Part shown: positions 1 through 6,555 of the stretch, piece after piece
Numbering within the stretch: the first letter of the stretch is position 1
Layout of the letters: each line of letters begins with the position of its first letter
Source of the DNA: JBDTCS01 sp039923455
Lineage (GTDB): Bacteria; Bacteroidota; Ignavibacteria; Palsa-1295
Assembly (NCBI GenBank): GCA_039923455.1
Contig: JBDTCS010000015.1
Location: forward strand, 1 to 9,532
DNA length: 9,532 bases
Reading direction: 5' to 3'
Program-made: the position numbers and the translations under genes
Notes under the pieces: model-generated
The model's database searches: none
What the model was told of the DNA's origin: nothing
The model's input: only the letters and a program-made list of their open reading frames with translations

Positions 1-276
1 ACACGCGCACAGCAACTTGTGCATCTGCACGACGACAAGACGAACATCTTCTTTTGCGCCGACCTAATGCCGACCAAAGCGCACATCGCATTTCCCTTCA
101 TCATGGGTTATGACAACTTCCCTCTCACGACGCTCGAAGAGAAGAAGACGCTCATTCCTCGCATGTACGAAGAGAAATGGTTACTCTTTTTTGAGCATGA
201 TCCCGAGAGTGCTCTGACGCGCATCGAAGCGACCCCGAAAAGTTTTCGAGCCGGTGAAGTCGTCGGATTCGACTGA
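1..276 (+). CDS. MBL-fold metallo-hydrolase, C-terminal part (5' end outside window)
   Basis: The reading frame is open from the first base (visible start T-R-A-Q-Q-L) and ends at TGA 274-276, so only the last 91 residues are present. The visible part fits the C-terminal half of the metallo-beta-lactamase fold as found in lactonase/YtnP-like hydrolases. FFCADLMPT supplies a strand ending in the Asp that bridges the two metals, and LLFFEHDP supplies the last metal-binding His. The leading TRAQQ would follow the usual GHT motif, which lies off the window. These enzymes are typically dizinc hydrolases of lactones or esters; the substrate cannot be told from this fragment. The GTG at position 19 is internal, not a start. 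The last ~107 nt recur, diverged, at 1564-1672. The gene ends 13 nt from the end of a convergent lipoprotein gene. Confidence 0.85.
   Translation, partial: TRAQQLVHLHDDKTNIFFCADLMPTKAHIAFPFIMGYDNFPLTTLEEKKTLIPRMYEEKWLLFFEHDPESALTRIEATPKSFRAGEVVGFD
164..270 (+). repeat. Direct repeat, copy 1 (3' end of the MBL hydrolase gene)
   Basis: This stretch aligns with 1564-1672 in the same orientation: 9 mismatches over 107 aligned bases plus one 2-nt gap (T6 here, T8 in the other copy). Similarity stops near the stop codon on the right and around codon Met-Tyr on the left. Seven of the nine substitutions fall at third codon positions, so both copies look like diverged coding sequence and not a fresh exact duplication. 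Confidence 0.9.
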
Positions 277-289
277 GTGCTTCAACGCA

Positions 290-1369
290 CTACCGCTTGT
301 CGGGAAAAGTGAGTTGCCTGATTTTTTTTCCAGTGACGGAAATCTCCCACAGGGGCGAAGCGATGTCACCGTCCTTATGCATCGAAACAGCTAAGGTCGA
401 ATCGGTTATGAATTCACCCCAAATCCCAAGAAATGAATACATACAAAATGATCGTTGAAAGTCGATGATTTGCACGGGCCTCGAGGCATCGTCTGTTTTA
501 TAGATCAGGGTTTGCGGAAATCCCGCGGTTGGCGTAGCGTCGTCCCGTCGGACGGAGAGCGCAACGAACTTCTCGTTTGGAGAAAAACTCGCGTAGTACA
601 TATAGCCTCCGGGCAGAACTGTTTACGGCCATTGAATCAGCGCGTTGTCGAGATAGTATCCAGAAATTCTGTTGTTAGAACCAAAGGTGCTCCATACTCG
701 GTGCGCACCGCTTTTACTTATTGCAAAATAACTTCCGCCTTTAACGTACCATACCGTATGTGTCTGCGGCGAATAAAATTCGTCACCAGGACCATCGAGC
801 GAGTCGCGGGGCCCTGAATAAGCAATCCGGAATGTGTCGCGGCCAGGTTGCGACCCGGGAAGCCATCCCAACAGCTGGAAATAACTGAAGCCGTAGGCCC
901 CCGACCCTAACGGTGAAATGTTTTGAGCCTCGCGCGTCGAAAGGCGGTAAGTGTAAAGATTATACGCATAGAATCCTGCTCCGGTATTGAGCGTATCAAC
1001 CGAAAGCCACACAGTCACCGCAAGTAGATCGTTATCATACGGACACCATTTGGGTTCACCAATCCCAGCGACGCGAGAGAACGGTGGAAGGCCCGCCGTG
1101 ATTCCAATTTGAGTTTCGTGCAACGTGTGAAGATCAAGCACGAAACTCCCACTATTCTCGATGTCGGTGTAGCATAATTGTGTCCCATCTGGCGAGCGAC
1201 GTTGGTACACGTCTCCATACGGAGGAATCCGCACACCAAAACCAGGTTGCGGATCGTACGGAGGTGGACAATTACAATCGCAACCAATGACCTCTGAGTT
1301 GCTGTAACACCCGGTAGTGAGCGGAAGCAAACAGAGGAACAGGCTCATCAATATTAGATTCGCTTTCAC
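290..1369 (-). pseudogene. TolB/PD40-like beta-propeller lipoprotein, interrupted by an in-frame TAA
   Basis: Translation starts at GTG 1369-1367, with GGAG eight bases upstream. Residues 1-20 are a lipoprotein signal peptide (MKAN, then a hydrophobic core) ending LTTG-C21, which predicts an outer-membrane or periplasmic lipid-anchored protein. The rest contains WD40-like PD40 motifs: RRSPDGTQLCYTD near residue 58, GEPKWCPYDNDLLAV near 104, and YASFSPNEKFVAL past the stop. Such folds act as binding scaffolds; no enzymatic residues are evident. The frame stops at TAA 625-623 after 248 residues. It then continues in the same frame (T-V-L-P-G-G-Y-M) for 110 more residues to the stop at 292-290. 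The continuation carries its own PD40 motif, so the two halves were one ~360-codon gene. A GGAGG four bases before ATG 601 could allow reinitiation of the C-terminal 103 residues. A sequencing error is the main alternative. Confidence 0.75.
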
Positions 1370-1550
1370 GAGATCATCTCCGAATGATAAATTTAGCTGT
1401 GCGGATCCCGGTAGAAGAATCGTATCGGCAGAAGTACGGCCCTTCCACTAAATCCGATACGGGAAAGTTCATTTGACCCTCGTCATTCTGCAAGGTATGC
1501 TGCTTAACAACGCGCCATCAGAGCTAATAAACACTCAATGCAACGAACTA

Positions 1551-1558
1551 CAAATGTA
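1551..1558 (-). promoter_or_regulatory. Weak candidate -7 box for the lipoprotein gene
   Basis: Read on the minus strand this is TACATTTG, an exact match to the Bacteroidetes primary-sigma -7 consensus TAnnTTTG. It lies about 180 nt upstream of the lipoprotein GTG. The only TTG nearby that could serve as the -33 element is 15 nt away, shorter than the usual ~19-21, so support is partial. The rest of 1370-1563 shows nothing else recognisable. Confidence 0.25.
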
Positions 1559-1563
1559 ACCGT

Positions 1564-1675
1564 TGTATGAGGACAAATGGTTACTCTTTTTTTTGAGCAT
1601 GATCCCGAGAGTGCCCTGACGCGCATCGAAGCGACGCCGAAAAGTTTTCGAGCGGGTGAAGTCGTGATATTCTAA
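1564..1675 (+). pseudogene. Relic 3' end of a second MBL hydrolase copy, frameshifted
   Basis: This is the second copy of the hydrolase 3' end. Read from 1563 it gives L-Y-E-D-K-W-L-L-F-F, matching M-Y-E-E-K-W-L-L-F-F in the intact copy. The T tract is then two bases longer (T8 instead of T6). The frame shifts and hits TGA at 1617-1619. If the two extra Ts are ignored, the original frame runs on to GEVVIF and TAA 1673-1675, against GEVVGFD in the intact gene. Upstream, an in-frame TAA at 1557-1559 closes the frame, so no start or catalytic half is present. It sits 22 nt before the Rieske gene, which suggests that the hydrolase gene originally ended here. Confidence 0.8.
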
Positions 1676-1697
1676 ACATTTCCATTAGCCGAGTCTG

Positions 1698-2153
1698 ATG
1701 CCGCACGATCCGAATCCACCTGAGGCCGAGTACTTCGATGAAGATTCGATTGAAGACGCACTCGCAGCGTTGAACTCGGAGATTTCGGCTGATGAACCAC
1801 GCGCACGAGCATTCGTGTATGCGTGTAGGCTTTCCGAAATTCCGCAAAATGGAAGCCGGGGCAAAGTGATATTTTGCGAGCATGATGAGGTTGCTCTCTT
1901 TTTGTTGAAGGGTACCGTTTATGCGATCAGCAATATTTGCCCCCATCAATCCTCACCGCTGCTCTCGGAAGGGCGCGTCGATAAAGAAGAGCTTTCGGTC
2001 GAGTGCCCGATGCATGGTTGGATCTATCGGCTCGACACAGGCCGCGCCTTGATCGGCTCTGGCTCCGTGCCAACTTACGCTGTGCGGGTAGTAGATGGCG
2101 AGGTTTGGATCGAAGAACCGCCGCAGCCGATCATCGAAATTAGTCTAAATTAG
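1698..2153 (+). CDS. Rieske [2Fe-2S] ferredoxin-like protein
   Basis: This is a 151-residue soluble protein with one Rieske domain over about residues 38-140. The cluster ligands are C81 and H83 in CPHQ and C103 and H106 in CPMHGW, giving C-x-H-x19-C-x2-H. Dioxygenase-type ferredoxins usually have 15-17 residues between the halves. There is no signal peptide, membrane helix or catalytic oxygenase domain. This points to a small electron carrier or an accessory subunit of the NirD/BphF type, not an oxygenase. Residues 1-38 form an acidic, Pro-rich extension (D/E at many positions in 10-35) outside the normal domain. A GTG at codon 40 is an alternative start that would remove it, and no clear ribosome-binding site precedes the ATG. 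The gene begins 22 nt after the hydrolase relic, consistent with former co-transcription. Its redox partner is not in the window. Confidence 0.9.
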   Translation: MPHDPNPPEAEYFDEDSIEDALAALNSEISADEPRARAFVYACRLSEIPQNGSRGKVIFCEHDEVALFLLKGTVYAISNICPHQSSPLLSEGRVDKEELSVECPMHGWIYRLDTGRALIGSGSVPTYAVRVVDGEVWIEEPPQPIIEISLN

Positions 2154-2263
2154 CAGGTTCTCTACCTTCAAGAATCCACAAACTCTTAATATTGGATTCA
2201 ACGACTCATTGCATCTGCCGACTCAAAATCTGAGAGTATTCTCATATTTTGTGTGCGTTTTCC

Positions 2264-2294
2264 TTGGAAACCGAGTAATTATTGAGTAACTTTG
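2264..2294 (+). promoter_or_regulatory. Bacteroidetes-type promoter candidate (TTG-N20-TAACTTTG)
   Basis: TTG at 2264-2266 is followed after 20 nt by TAACTTTG at 2287-2294. This fits the Bacteroidetes housekeeping pattern of a -33 TTG, about 19-21 nt, and a -7 TAnnTTTG. Transcription would start near 2300 and run toward the secreted hydrolase gene, leaving an untranslated leader of roughly 270 nt. Use of this consensus in the source lineage is assumed, not shown. Confidence 0.4.
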
Positions 2295-2506
2295 TGACAG
2301 CGGATGTCCGTCTTCCGCGGCTGACACAAAAACCACGGCGCGTTACGTCAATAGCGCACCCAAAAAAAACCAGCTCGAATAATCAGCGATTCGACTTGGT
2401 AGCCAACCGCGGCTCGAATGGGTTCACTATGAACCTGAACTATCAAATATTTCGGATCATTGAGGTTTCGAAATACTTGGGTTCGTCATTCCTTGTTATT
2501 CAAACT

Positions 2507-2521
2507 GCTTGTTCAACAAGC
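2507..2521. repeat. 15-bp palindrome GCTTGTTCAACAAGC, possible operator
   Basis: Two perfect 7-bp arms flank a single central base. The site lies about 50 bp upstream of the hydrolase ATG and inside the predicted leader, where a dimeric repressor could bind. A palindrome of this size is expected about once by chance in a window this long, so only its position makes it notable. Confidence 0.3.
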
Positions 2522-2571
2522 TGATAGTGGTTACACTTCTTCGTTGGCGTTTGAAGCACGCTGGTCGAATT

Positions 2572-3768
2572 ATGAAATATATCCATCGAAACCCGCACGC
2601 GCTGCTGAGCGATAGTGCTGTGCGATTTTTTTTGTTTTGCCTTGTTGCAATTCTAACGCTGTCGAGCCCTGACTGGTCGCGTGCGAAGCACCCTGATCTT
2701 TGTTCGACACTCGATTCACAAATCACAGAAGTTAATCAGCATTGGCACAACGCCGGCCTTAACGAAGCCAAGCACGATGCTGCAAGTGCAGAACAAGAAT
2801 ATCTCACAGTCATCGAAAAGGCGGAGCCACTTTCCTCGCATATTCGCGAGTGGTTCATCGGCACCGCAGAACTTGGTATCGCACGTTGCGAAGCTCGTTC
2901 GGGAAACGTCTCGGCGACGAAGCTCGCTGTCTATGCTGCGCTTGCCCATCACTTCTGGAATTTCGATATTCTTCGAATGGACCCGAGCATCAGCAAGGTC
3001 ACCGGCACACAATGGCTTGACTCGACGATCACGCGCTGGGAAAAAATACGATCAAACGAAGAGCAACAGTGGCATTCGCAAAGACCCATTCTGCTTTTTC
3101 CGAATGGCTACACGCCAAACAGCACTCGTCCGCTTTTGGTCGCGCTGCATGGTGGTAACGCGAGCTACGAACAATTTGCGGAACACTGGAAAAAGATTGC
3201 CAACGCCGAGAATATCGTTGTTGCAATTCCCGCCGGGCCGGTTCGTATCTCACAAATCACAAACTCTTGGAGTGAATCTTTTGACGAGAATGACCGGATC
3301 GTGCAGCGCTTGATTGATACACTCGTTGCCGAACACATGGTTGATGGATCGCAAATCTACGTTGCAGGATTTAGCCAAGGAGCCGAGCAAGCGCTGGAGA
3401 TCATACTCGTGCATCCGAATCAGTTTCGCGGTGCGCTGCTGGTATCCGGATTTATTCAGCAAAATGTCCCCATCGAAATGCTCTCCTCTGCTGCCGAAGA
3501 GCACGTGAATATTTATGCGGTTTGCGGTGAGTACGATGCAAAGAAGCTCTATAGTTCGCTCGCAGATCTTTCGCAACGTGCGGGTCATGTAGGGCTGTCG
3601 TTCGATCTGGTCAAGAGTCCGGGTATGATTCACGAAGTGCCACTCGATCTCGACAAACGATTTCACGATATCTGGCTTCGACTCAAGGGCGCGGGACGAA
3701 GTATCACCGGCGCTGCATTGCCGGGTGTTGAGGAGCAAGTTCAAACCACGCCAACGAGCAAGCATTGA
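2572..3768 (+). CDS. Secreted alpha/beta-hydrolase (esterase/phospholipase-like)
   Basis: This is a 398-residue protein starting at ATG 2572. A TTG at 2509 would add 21 residues ahead of the signal peptide and is less likely. Residues 1-37 are a signal peptide: basic n-region, hydrophobic FFLFCLVAILTL core, cleavage probably after SRA. Residues ~40-165 are mostly helical with no recognised family. The hydrolase domain follows. LLVALHGGN (about 188-196) forms the oxyanion loop. GFSQGA puts the nucleophile at Ser268. GEYDAKK gives the likely acid Asp322, and MIHEVP gives His354, so the triad is complete. The G-x-S-Q-G elbow resembles carboxylesterase/phospholipase and PHB-depolymerase-type enzymes. 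It would hydrolyse an ester in the periplasm or outside the cell; the substrate is unknown. The last ~25 residues (Pro/Thr/Gln-rich) look disordered. It stands alone, with a strong terminator 58 nt after its stop. Confidence 0.85.
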   Translation: MKYIHRNPHALLSDSAVRFFLFCLVAILTLSSPDWSRAKHPDLCSTLDSQITEVNQHWHNAGLNEAKHDAASAEQEYLTVIEKAEPLSSHIREWFIGTAELGIARCEARSGNVSATKLAVYAALAHHFWNFDILRMDPSISKVTGTQWLDSTITRWEKIRSNEEQQWHSQRPILLFPNGYTPNSTRPLLVALHGGNASYEQFAEHWKKIANAENIVVAIPAGPVRISQITNSWSESFDENDRIVQRLIDTLVAEHMVDGSQIYVAGFSQGAEQALEIILVHPNQFRGALLVSGFIQQNVPIEMLSSAAEEHVNIYAVCGEYDAKKLYSSLADLSQRAGHVGLSFDLVKSPGMIHEVPLDLDKRFHDIWLRLKGAGRSITGAALPGVEEQVQTTPTSKH

Positions 3769-3817
3769 TCGAGGCCTGCTACCAAGCACTTCTGCTGAGG
3801 CGCTCTTGGCAGTTTTG

Positions 3818-3825
3818 TATATTTG
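3818..3825 (+). promoter_or_regulatory. Candidate -7 box TATATTTG for the DUF1569 gene
   Basis: This is an exact match to TAnnTTTG, placed directly against the left arm of the terminator that begins at 3826. Transcription would begin near 3831, about 55 nt before the ATG at 3888. No good TTG sits at the expected -33 distance: the nearest, at 3806, is only 9 nt away. Support therefore rests on the -7 box and on the need for a promoter after a strong terminator. Confidence 0.3.
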
Positions 3826-3865
3826 ACTCCTGAGCTTCATCACGTAAGCTTCGGGAGTTTTTTTT
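3826..3865 (+). terminator. Rho-independent terminator after the secreted hydrolase gene
   Basis: The left arm ACTCCTGAGCTT (3826-3837) pairs with AAGCTTCGGGAGT (3846-3858), with one G-U pair and one bulged T. The loop is eight bases and a run of eight Ts (3858-3865) follows. Stem plus T-run is the standard intrinsic terminator. It ends the hydrolase transcript and insulates it from the gene 22 nt further on. Confidence 0.9.
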
Positions 3866-3887
3866 ATCGTCTTATCAGATCACGCGC

Positions 3888-4337
3888 ATGCTCAGTATCT
3901 ACGAAGCCGGCACACGAGAACAAATTCTTCGCCGTATCGAAAGCCTTCAGCCGACGAGCAAAGGACAATGGGGAAAAATGGATGTTGCACAAATGATGGC
4001 GCATGTGGCCGCGGCAATCGACTTCGCTGTCGGCAATACGAATCCGCCGCGCGATCTGCTGGGTAGAGTGATCGGTAGACTTGTAAAGTCCGTAGTCACA
4101 AGCGATAAGCCGTTCAAGAAAAACAGCCCGACGACGCCAAGCGTACTAATTCCTGATGCGAGAGATTTTGCGAAGGAAAAAACAATATTGATCTCACTTG
4201 TGAAGAGCATCCCCGAGGGAAATCGTATCTCAGAGATGACTCACACGCATCCGTTCTTTGGTGAACTCACTCCGGAAGAGTGGGGTAAGAGCATTTACAA
4301 ACATCTCGATCACCATCTGTCGCAATTCGGAGCCTGA
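3888..4337 (+). CDS. DUF1569 / DinB-superfamily protein
   Basis: This is a 149-residue cytoplasmic protein with no signal peptide or membrane segment. It matches the DUF1569 pattern within the DinB/YfiT four-helix metalloprotein superfamily. An N-terminal helix carries MDVAQMMAHVAAAIDFA with His39. The C-terminal block HPFFGELTPEEWGKSIYKHLDHHLSQFG carries H139-x3-H143. His39 plus the two C-terminal histidines are the expected metal ligands. Members of the superfamily include thiol transferases (bacillithiol- or mycothiol-dependent) and many uncharacterised proteins; the reaction here is unknown. The ATG is the first in frame after the terminator, and no clear Shine-Dalgarno sequence precedes it, as is common in Bacteroidetes-like genomes. 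Its stop lies 5 nt from the stop of the convergent T9SS cargo gene. Confidence 0.85.
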   Translation: MLSIYEAGTREQILRRIESLQPTSKGQWGKMDVAQMMAHVAAAIDFAVGNTNPPRDLLGRVIGRLVKSVVTSDKPFKKNSPTTPSVLIPDARDFAKEKTILISLVKSIPEGNRISEMTHTHPFFGELTPEEWGKSIYKHLDHHLSQFGA

Positions 4338-4342
4338 ACTGG

Positions 4343-6445
4343 CTACCTCGCGCGCTCTATTTCTATTTTCCTGATCATGCGATCGATCGTGCCGGAGTTA
4401 TCTGTTGCTTCGATGCGCAACACATAATTTCCTTCGGCGATACTTTGCCGATCGATCGATATCTGGTGCACACCAATCGTCAACTCCGACCGAAACAAGC
4501 TCTTCACTTCCCTACCGAGCATATCTTCGAGGGTCATCTGTACCGTAGCATTCTTGAATAGCTCAAACTGTACACTTACCAAACCGGAAATATTTTGCGT
4601 TGGATTAGGATGAACGGTAAGTCCGCCAATCAGCGCATGACGAAATGATTCGCAGATCAGACTATCGCCACAAGACGACGCGACGGTGACCGTAACATCA
4701 TCCGTCCCTAATATAGAGTAACGATTGCAGCCATTCGTAATGGATGAGTCGCCGTTGAGAAGAACGTCACCAAGATGGATTCTTCCGATAGTATTCGGAC
4801 TAACGCATGGTGAGAACGCCATCGTAGCAATCGCATCGTTCGTATTAATGACAAATTGCGTTGAACGCGTAAGCTTCACGTGTGAGACACTAGCCGCGCT
4901 TGTATTCGAAGCGACCCGCCAGCCGAGCGCAGGTGTCACTGAGATCGGCGTCAAGAGATCGTTATCGTAGTGAAGCTCGAAATCGAGCGAGTTGATCGTC
5001 ACCCAATTCGGCACTGTTCGATTCAGCGAAAGCTTGACGTTGAATGAATTCGTGGTGTTGGCATTCGTACCCACTACTAGAAGAGTATCACGTAATCCAC
5101 TCAGCAAGGTGAGAGCGGGGTTAATGGATTCATGAAGCACGGGACTCGAAGCCGAAACATGAATAGTGGTATCGAGAATTTTTCCGTTGACTAAAAATCT
5201 CAAGTTCAAAATCGCATCACTCGACCCCATCTCCGATGGTGTGTACCGAATTCGGAGTGAGTCCGCTCCTTGCAACACTCTCGGGATCGGCGAAGTGTTG
5301 ATGAGTGAGAGGTCAGTCGCACCGGTTATCGAAGCTGAGAGCAATGAGTCATTTACTCCCGAACAGACTGACGCGATCGCCTCGAATGTGAGAACGGAAT
5401 CAATCGGATCACAAGTGAGACTTGATAAACTGAATTGATTCGCAAGAGCAAACTTAGAAGATTGCGGTGGTAATTGATACGCCCAGAGCGAGAGCAGGTT
5501 ACTCTCAGCGGCATAGATCATTCCTTGGTGAATAATAAATTTACTATCAATCACATTTCCCGGGCCGCCAATATTCTGCCACGTCAGACCTTCGTCTTTC
5601 GATTGCAGAATACCCTTGCCGATCGTTTGCGCATAAACATAACCGCACGAATCAACACGAATACATCCTCCCAATGAGCCGAGCCCACTGCCCCCAGGCG
5701 AAGTCGCACGCGAAGCCCACGTCACGCCGGCATCGGTCGATTGGCGAATCTGTTGGCTTTGTTCGCAGGCAGTATAGAGCGTCCGACTACTCGGTGCTGC
5801 GCCCGGCTGCCATGCTTCGAAGGGCTCCGGACTTTCCGACCAGGTGAAGCCACCATCCGACGTGAGCAAAATCGACCGACCATTGGCTCCGGTAAGTTCG
5901 GAGAGCATTCCATGGATGTCATCGGTGAATTCAAAACCATTGAAACGCAGCGTGCTAAATGTTGTAAACGTAGCGCCATCGTTATCGGAATAATATGCGC
6001 CGACATTCCAATCAGAGGCAAACAACCGCTTGCTCGGAATGTGATAGTAGATACTCGACCACTGACCGTAATGCCAGATCGAACTCCACGTGAGACCACC
6101 GTCATTGGTTTTGTACAGATAGGAACCTCGAAATTTCGTCGAGAGCCAACCTGTCAGAGAATCCTTAAAGGTGAATGCCGTGATCGAACTGCCGGCGTTG
6201 CCCGGGACGTAACATTTATTCCAGGTTACACCCGCATCACTCGTCCGATACACATCACCATTCCAAAGGCCGACGAAGCCAATCGAAGTACAATTTGGAA
6301 GATCAAGAAAATAAACAGTTCGAGGAAAATCCGGAAACGACGCGACTTGTCTCCATTGTGCTTTGCACGGCGTGGCTTGAGTTAAGAGGAGGATGCAAGC
6401 AACGAACAATATTACCCGCTGCAAAACCGTTGGGAATCGGAACAT
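4343..6445 (-). CDS. T9SS cargo protein: BNR/Ycf48-like propeller, cohesin-like domain, sorting domain
   Basis: This is a complete 700-residue exported protein. Residues 1-29 are a signal peptide (VILFVACILLL core, cleavage near CKA-Q). Six Asp-box motifs of the type S-x-D-x-G-x-T-W lie at residues 69-75, 113-120, 153-160, 195-202, 236-243 and 282-289. Their spacing of 40-46 residues predicts a six-bladed BNR/Ycf48-like propeller. Asp boxes are structural, and no sialidase catalytic residues are evident. Residues ~335-432 form an Ig/ASH-like module with paired cysteines. Residues ~455-590 are cohesin-like (LDFELHYDNDLLTPISV). A linker with three cysteines leads to VHPNPT at 611 and a T9SS type-A sorting domain (DMLGREV at 641, EGNYVLRI at 671). 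The protein is therefore likely carried across the outer membrane and attached to the surface or released. The function of the propeller is unknown; binding is the best guess. Confidence 0.9.
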   Translation of the reverse strand: MFRFPTVLQRVILFVACILLLTQATPCKAQWRQVASFPDFPRTVYFLDLPNCTSIGFVGLWNGDVYRTSDAGVTWNKCYVPGNAGSSITAFTFKDSLTGWLSTKFRGSYLYKTNDGGLTWSSIWHYGQWSSIYYHIPSKRLFASDWNVGAYYSDNDGATFTTFSTLRFNGFEFTDDIHGMLSELTGANGRSILLTSDGGFTWSESPEPFEAWQPGAAPSSRTLYTACEQSQQIRQSTDAGVTWASRATSPGGSGLGSLGGCIRVDSCGYVYAQTIGKGILQSKDEGLTWQNIGGPGNVIDSKFIIHQGMIYAAESNLLSLWAYQLPPQSSKFALANQFSLSSLTCDPIDSVLTFEAIASVCSGVNDSLLSASITGATDLSLINTSPIPRVLQGADSLRIRYTPSEMGSSDAILNLRFLVNGKILDTTIHVSASSPVLHESINPALTLLSGLRDTLLVVGTNANTTNSFNVKLSLNRTVPNWVTINSLDFELHYDNDLLTPISVTPALGWRVASNTSAASVSHVKLTRSTQFVINTNDAIATMAFSPCVSPNTIGRIHLGDVLLNGDSSITNGCNRYSILGTDDVTVTVASSCGDSLICESFRHALIGGLTVHPNPTQNISGLVSVQFELFKNATVQMTLEDMLGREVKSLFRSELTIGVHQISIDRQSIAEGNYVLRIEATDNSGTIDRMIRKIEIERAR

Positions 6446-6555
6446 GAGTGGCCTGAGAATGAGAACGATGTTTAGTACAACACATGAAAACGAGCCAAGT
6501 TACCTATAAGCTCGCGATCTGATCTATGCGATGGACATAAACAGCACCTCTATCA

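Larger units (their letters stand above)
2154..2571. other. 418-bp stretch without a convincing gene
   Basis: No reading frame here looks like a conserved protein. The longest frame (from TTG 2282 to about 2524) has no recognisable motif or ribosome-binding site, and its start would lie upstream of the transcript predicted from the promoter candidate at 2264-2294. The stretch holds that promoter candidate and a 15-bp palindrome at 2507-2521. A short stem GCGGA/TCCGC near 2300-2320 has no T-run, so I do not call it a terminator for the Rieske gene. Confidence 0.6.

Noticed and set aside
1027..1037. An 11-nt string (AGATCGTTATC) shared with about 4956-4966
   Set aside because: It encodes the same YDNDLL peptide in two otherwise unrelated contexts and is short enough to be chance.
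277..1563. Mobile element between the two hydrolase 3' ends
   Set aside because: There is no transposase, integrase, terminal inverted repeat or short target-site duplication. The flanking repeats are diverged coding sequence, so recombination is a better explanation than transposition.
2282..2524. An 80-codon plus-strand frame in the gap before the secreted hydrolase gene
   Set aside because: It has a TTG start, no ribosome-binding site, no recognisable motif or domain, and a start upstream of the predicted transcript.
2509..2571. Upstream TTG start adding 21 residues to the secreted hydrolase
   Set aside because: It would place extra sequence ahead of a normal signal peptide, and the start codon would sit inside the palindrome. 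ATG 2572 gives a typical n-region and hydrophobic core.
3250..3843. A 197-codon minus-strand frame opposite the secreted hydrolase
   Set aside because: It overlaps the catalytic Ser-Asp-His region of the real gene and the terminator, and shows no domain of its own.
4329..4347. Short hairpin GGAGCC/GGCT-A-CC spanning the two convergent stops
   Set aside because: The stem is only six pairs with a bulge, and no clean T-run follows on either strand, so it is too weak to call a shared terminator.
5741..6385. A 214-codon plus-strand frame opposite the propeller protein
   Set aside because: It is antisense to a gene with six clear Asp boxes, a signal peptide and a sorting domain. The antisense product is Arg-rich with no domain.
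6446..6555. Promoter for the propeller protein upstream of 6445
   Set aside because: The closest -7 match on the minus strand (TAACTTGG) misses the consensus by one base and has no TTG at the right distance. A sigma-70-like pair there has a spacer that is too short.
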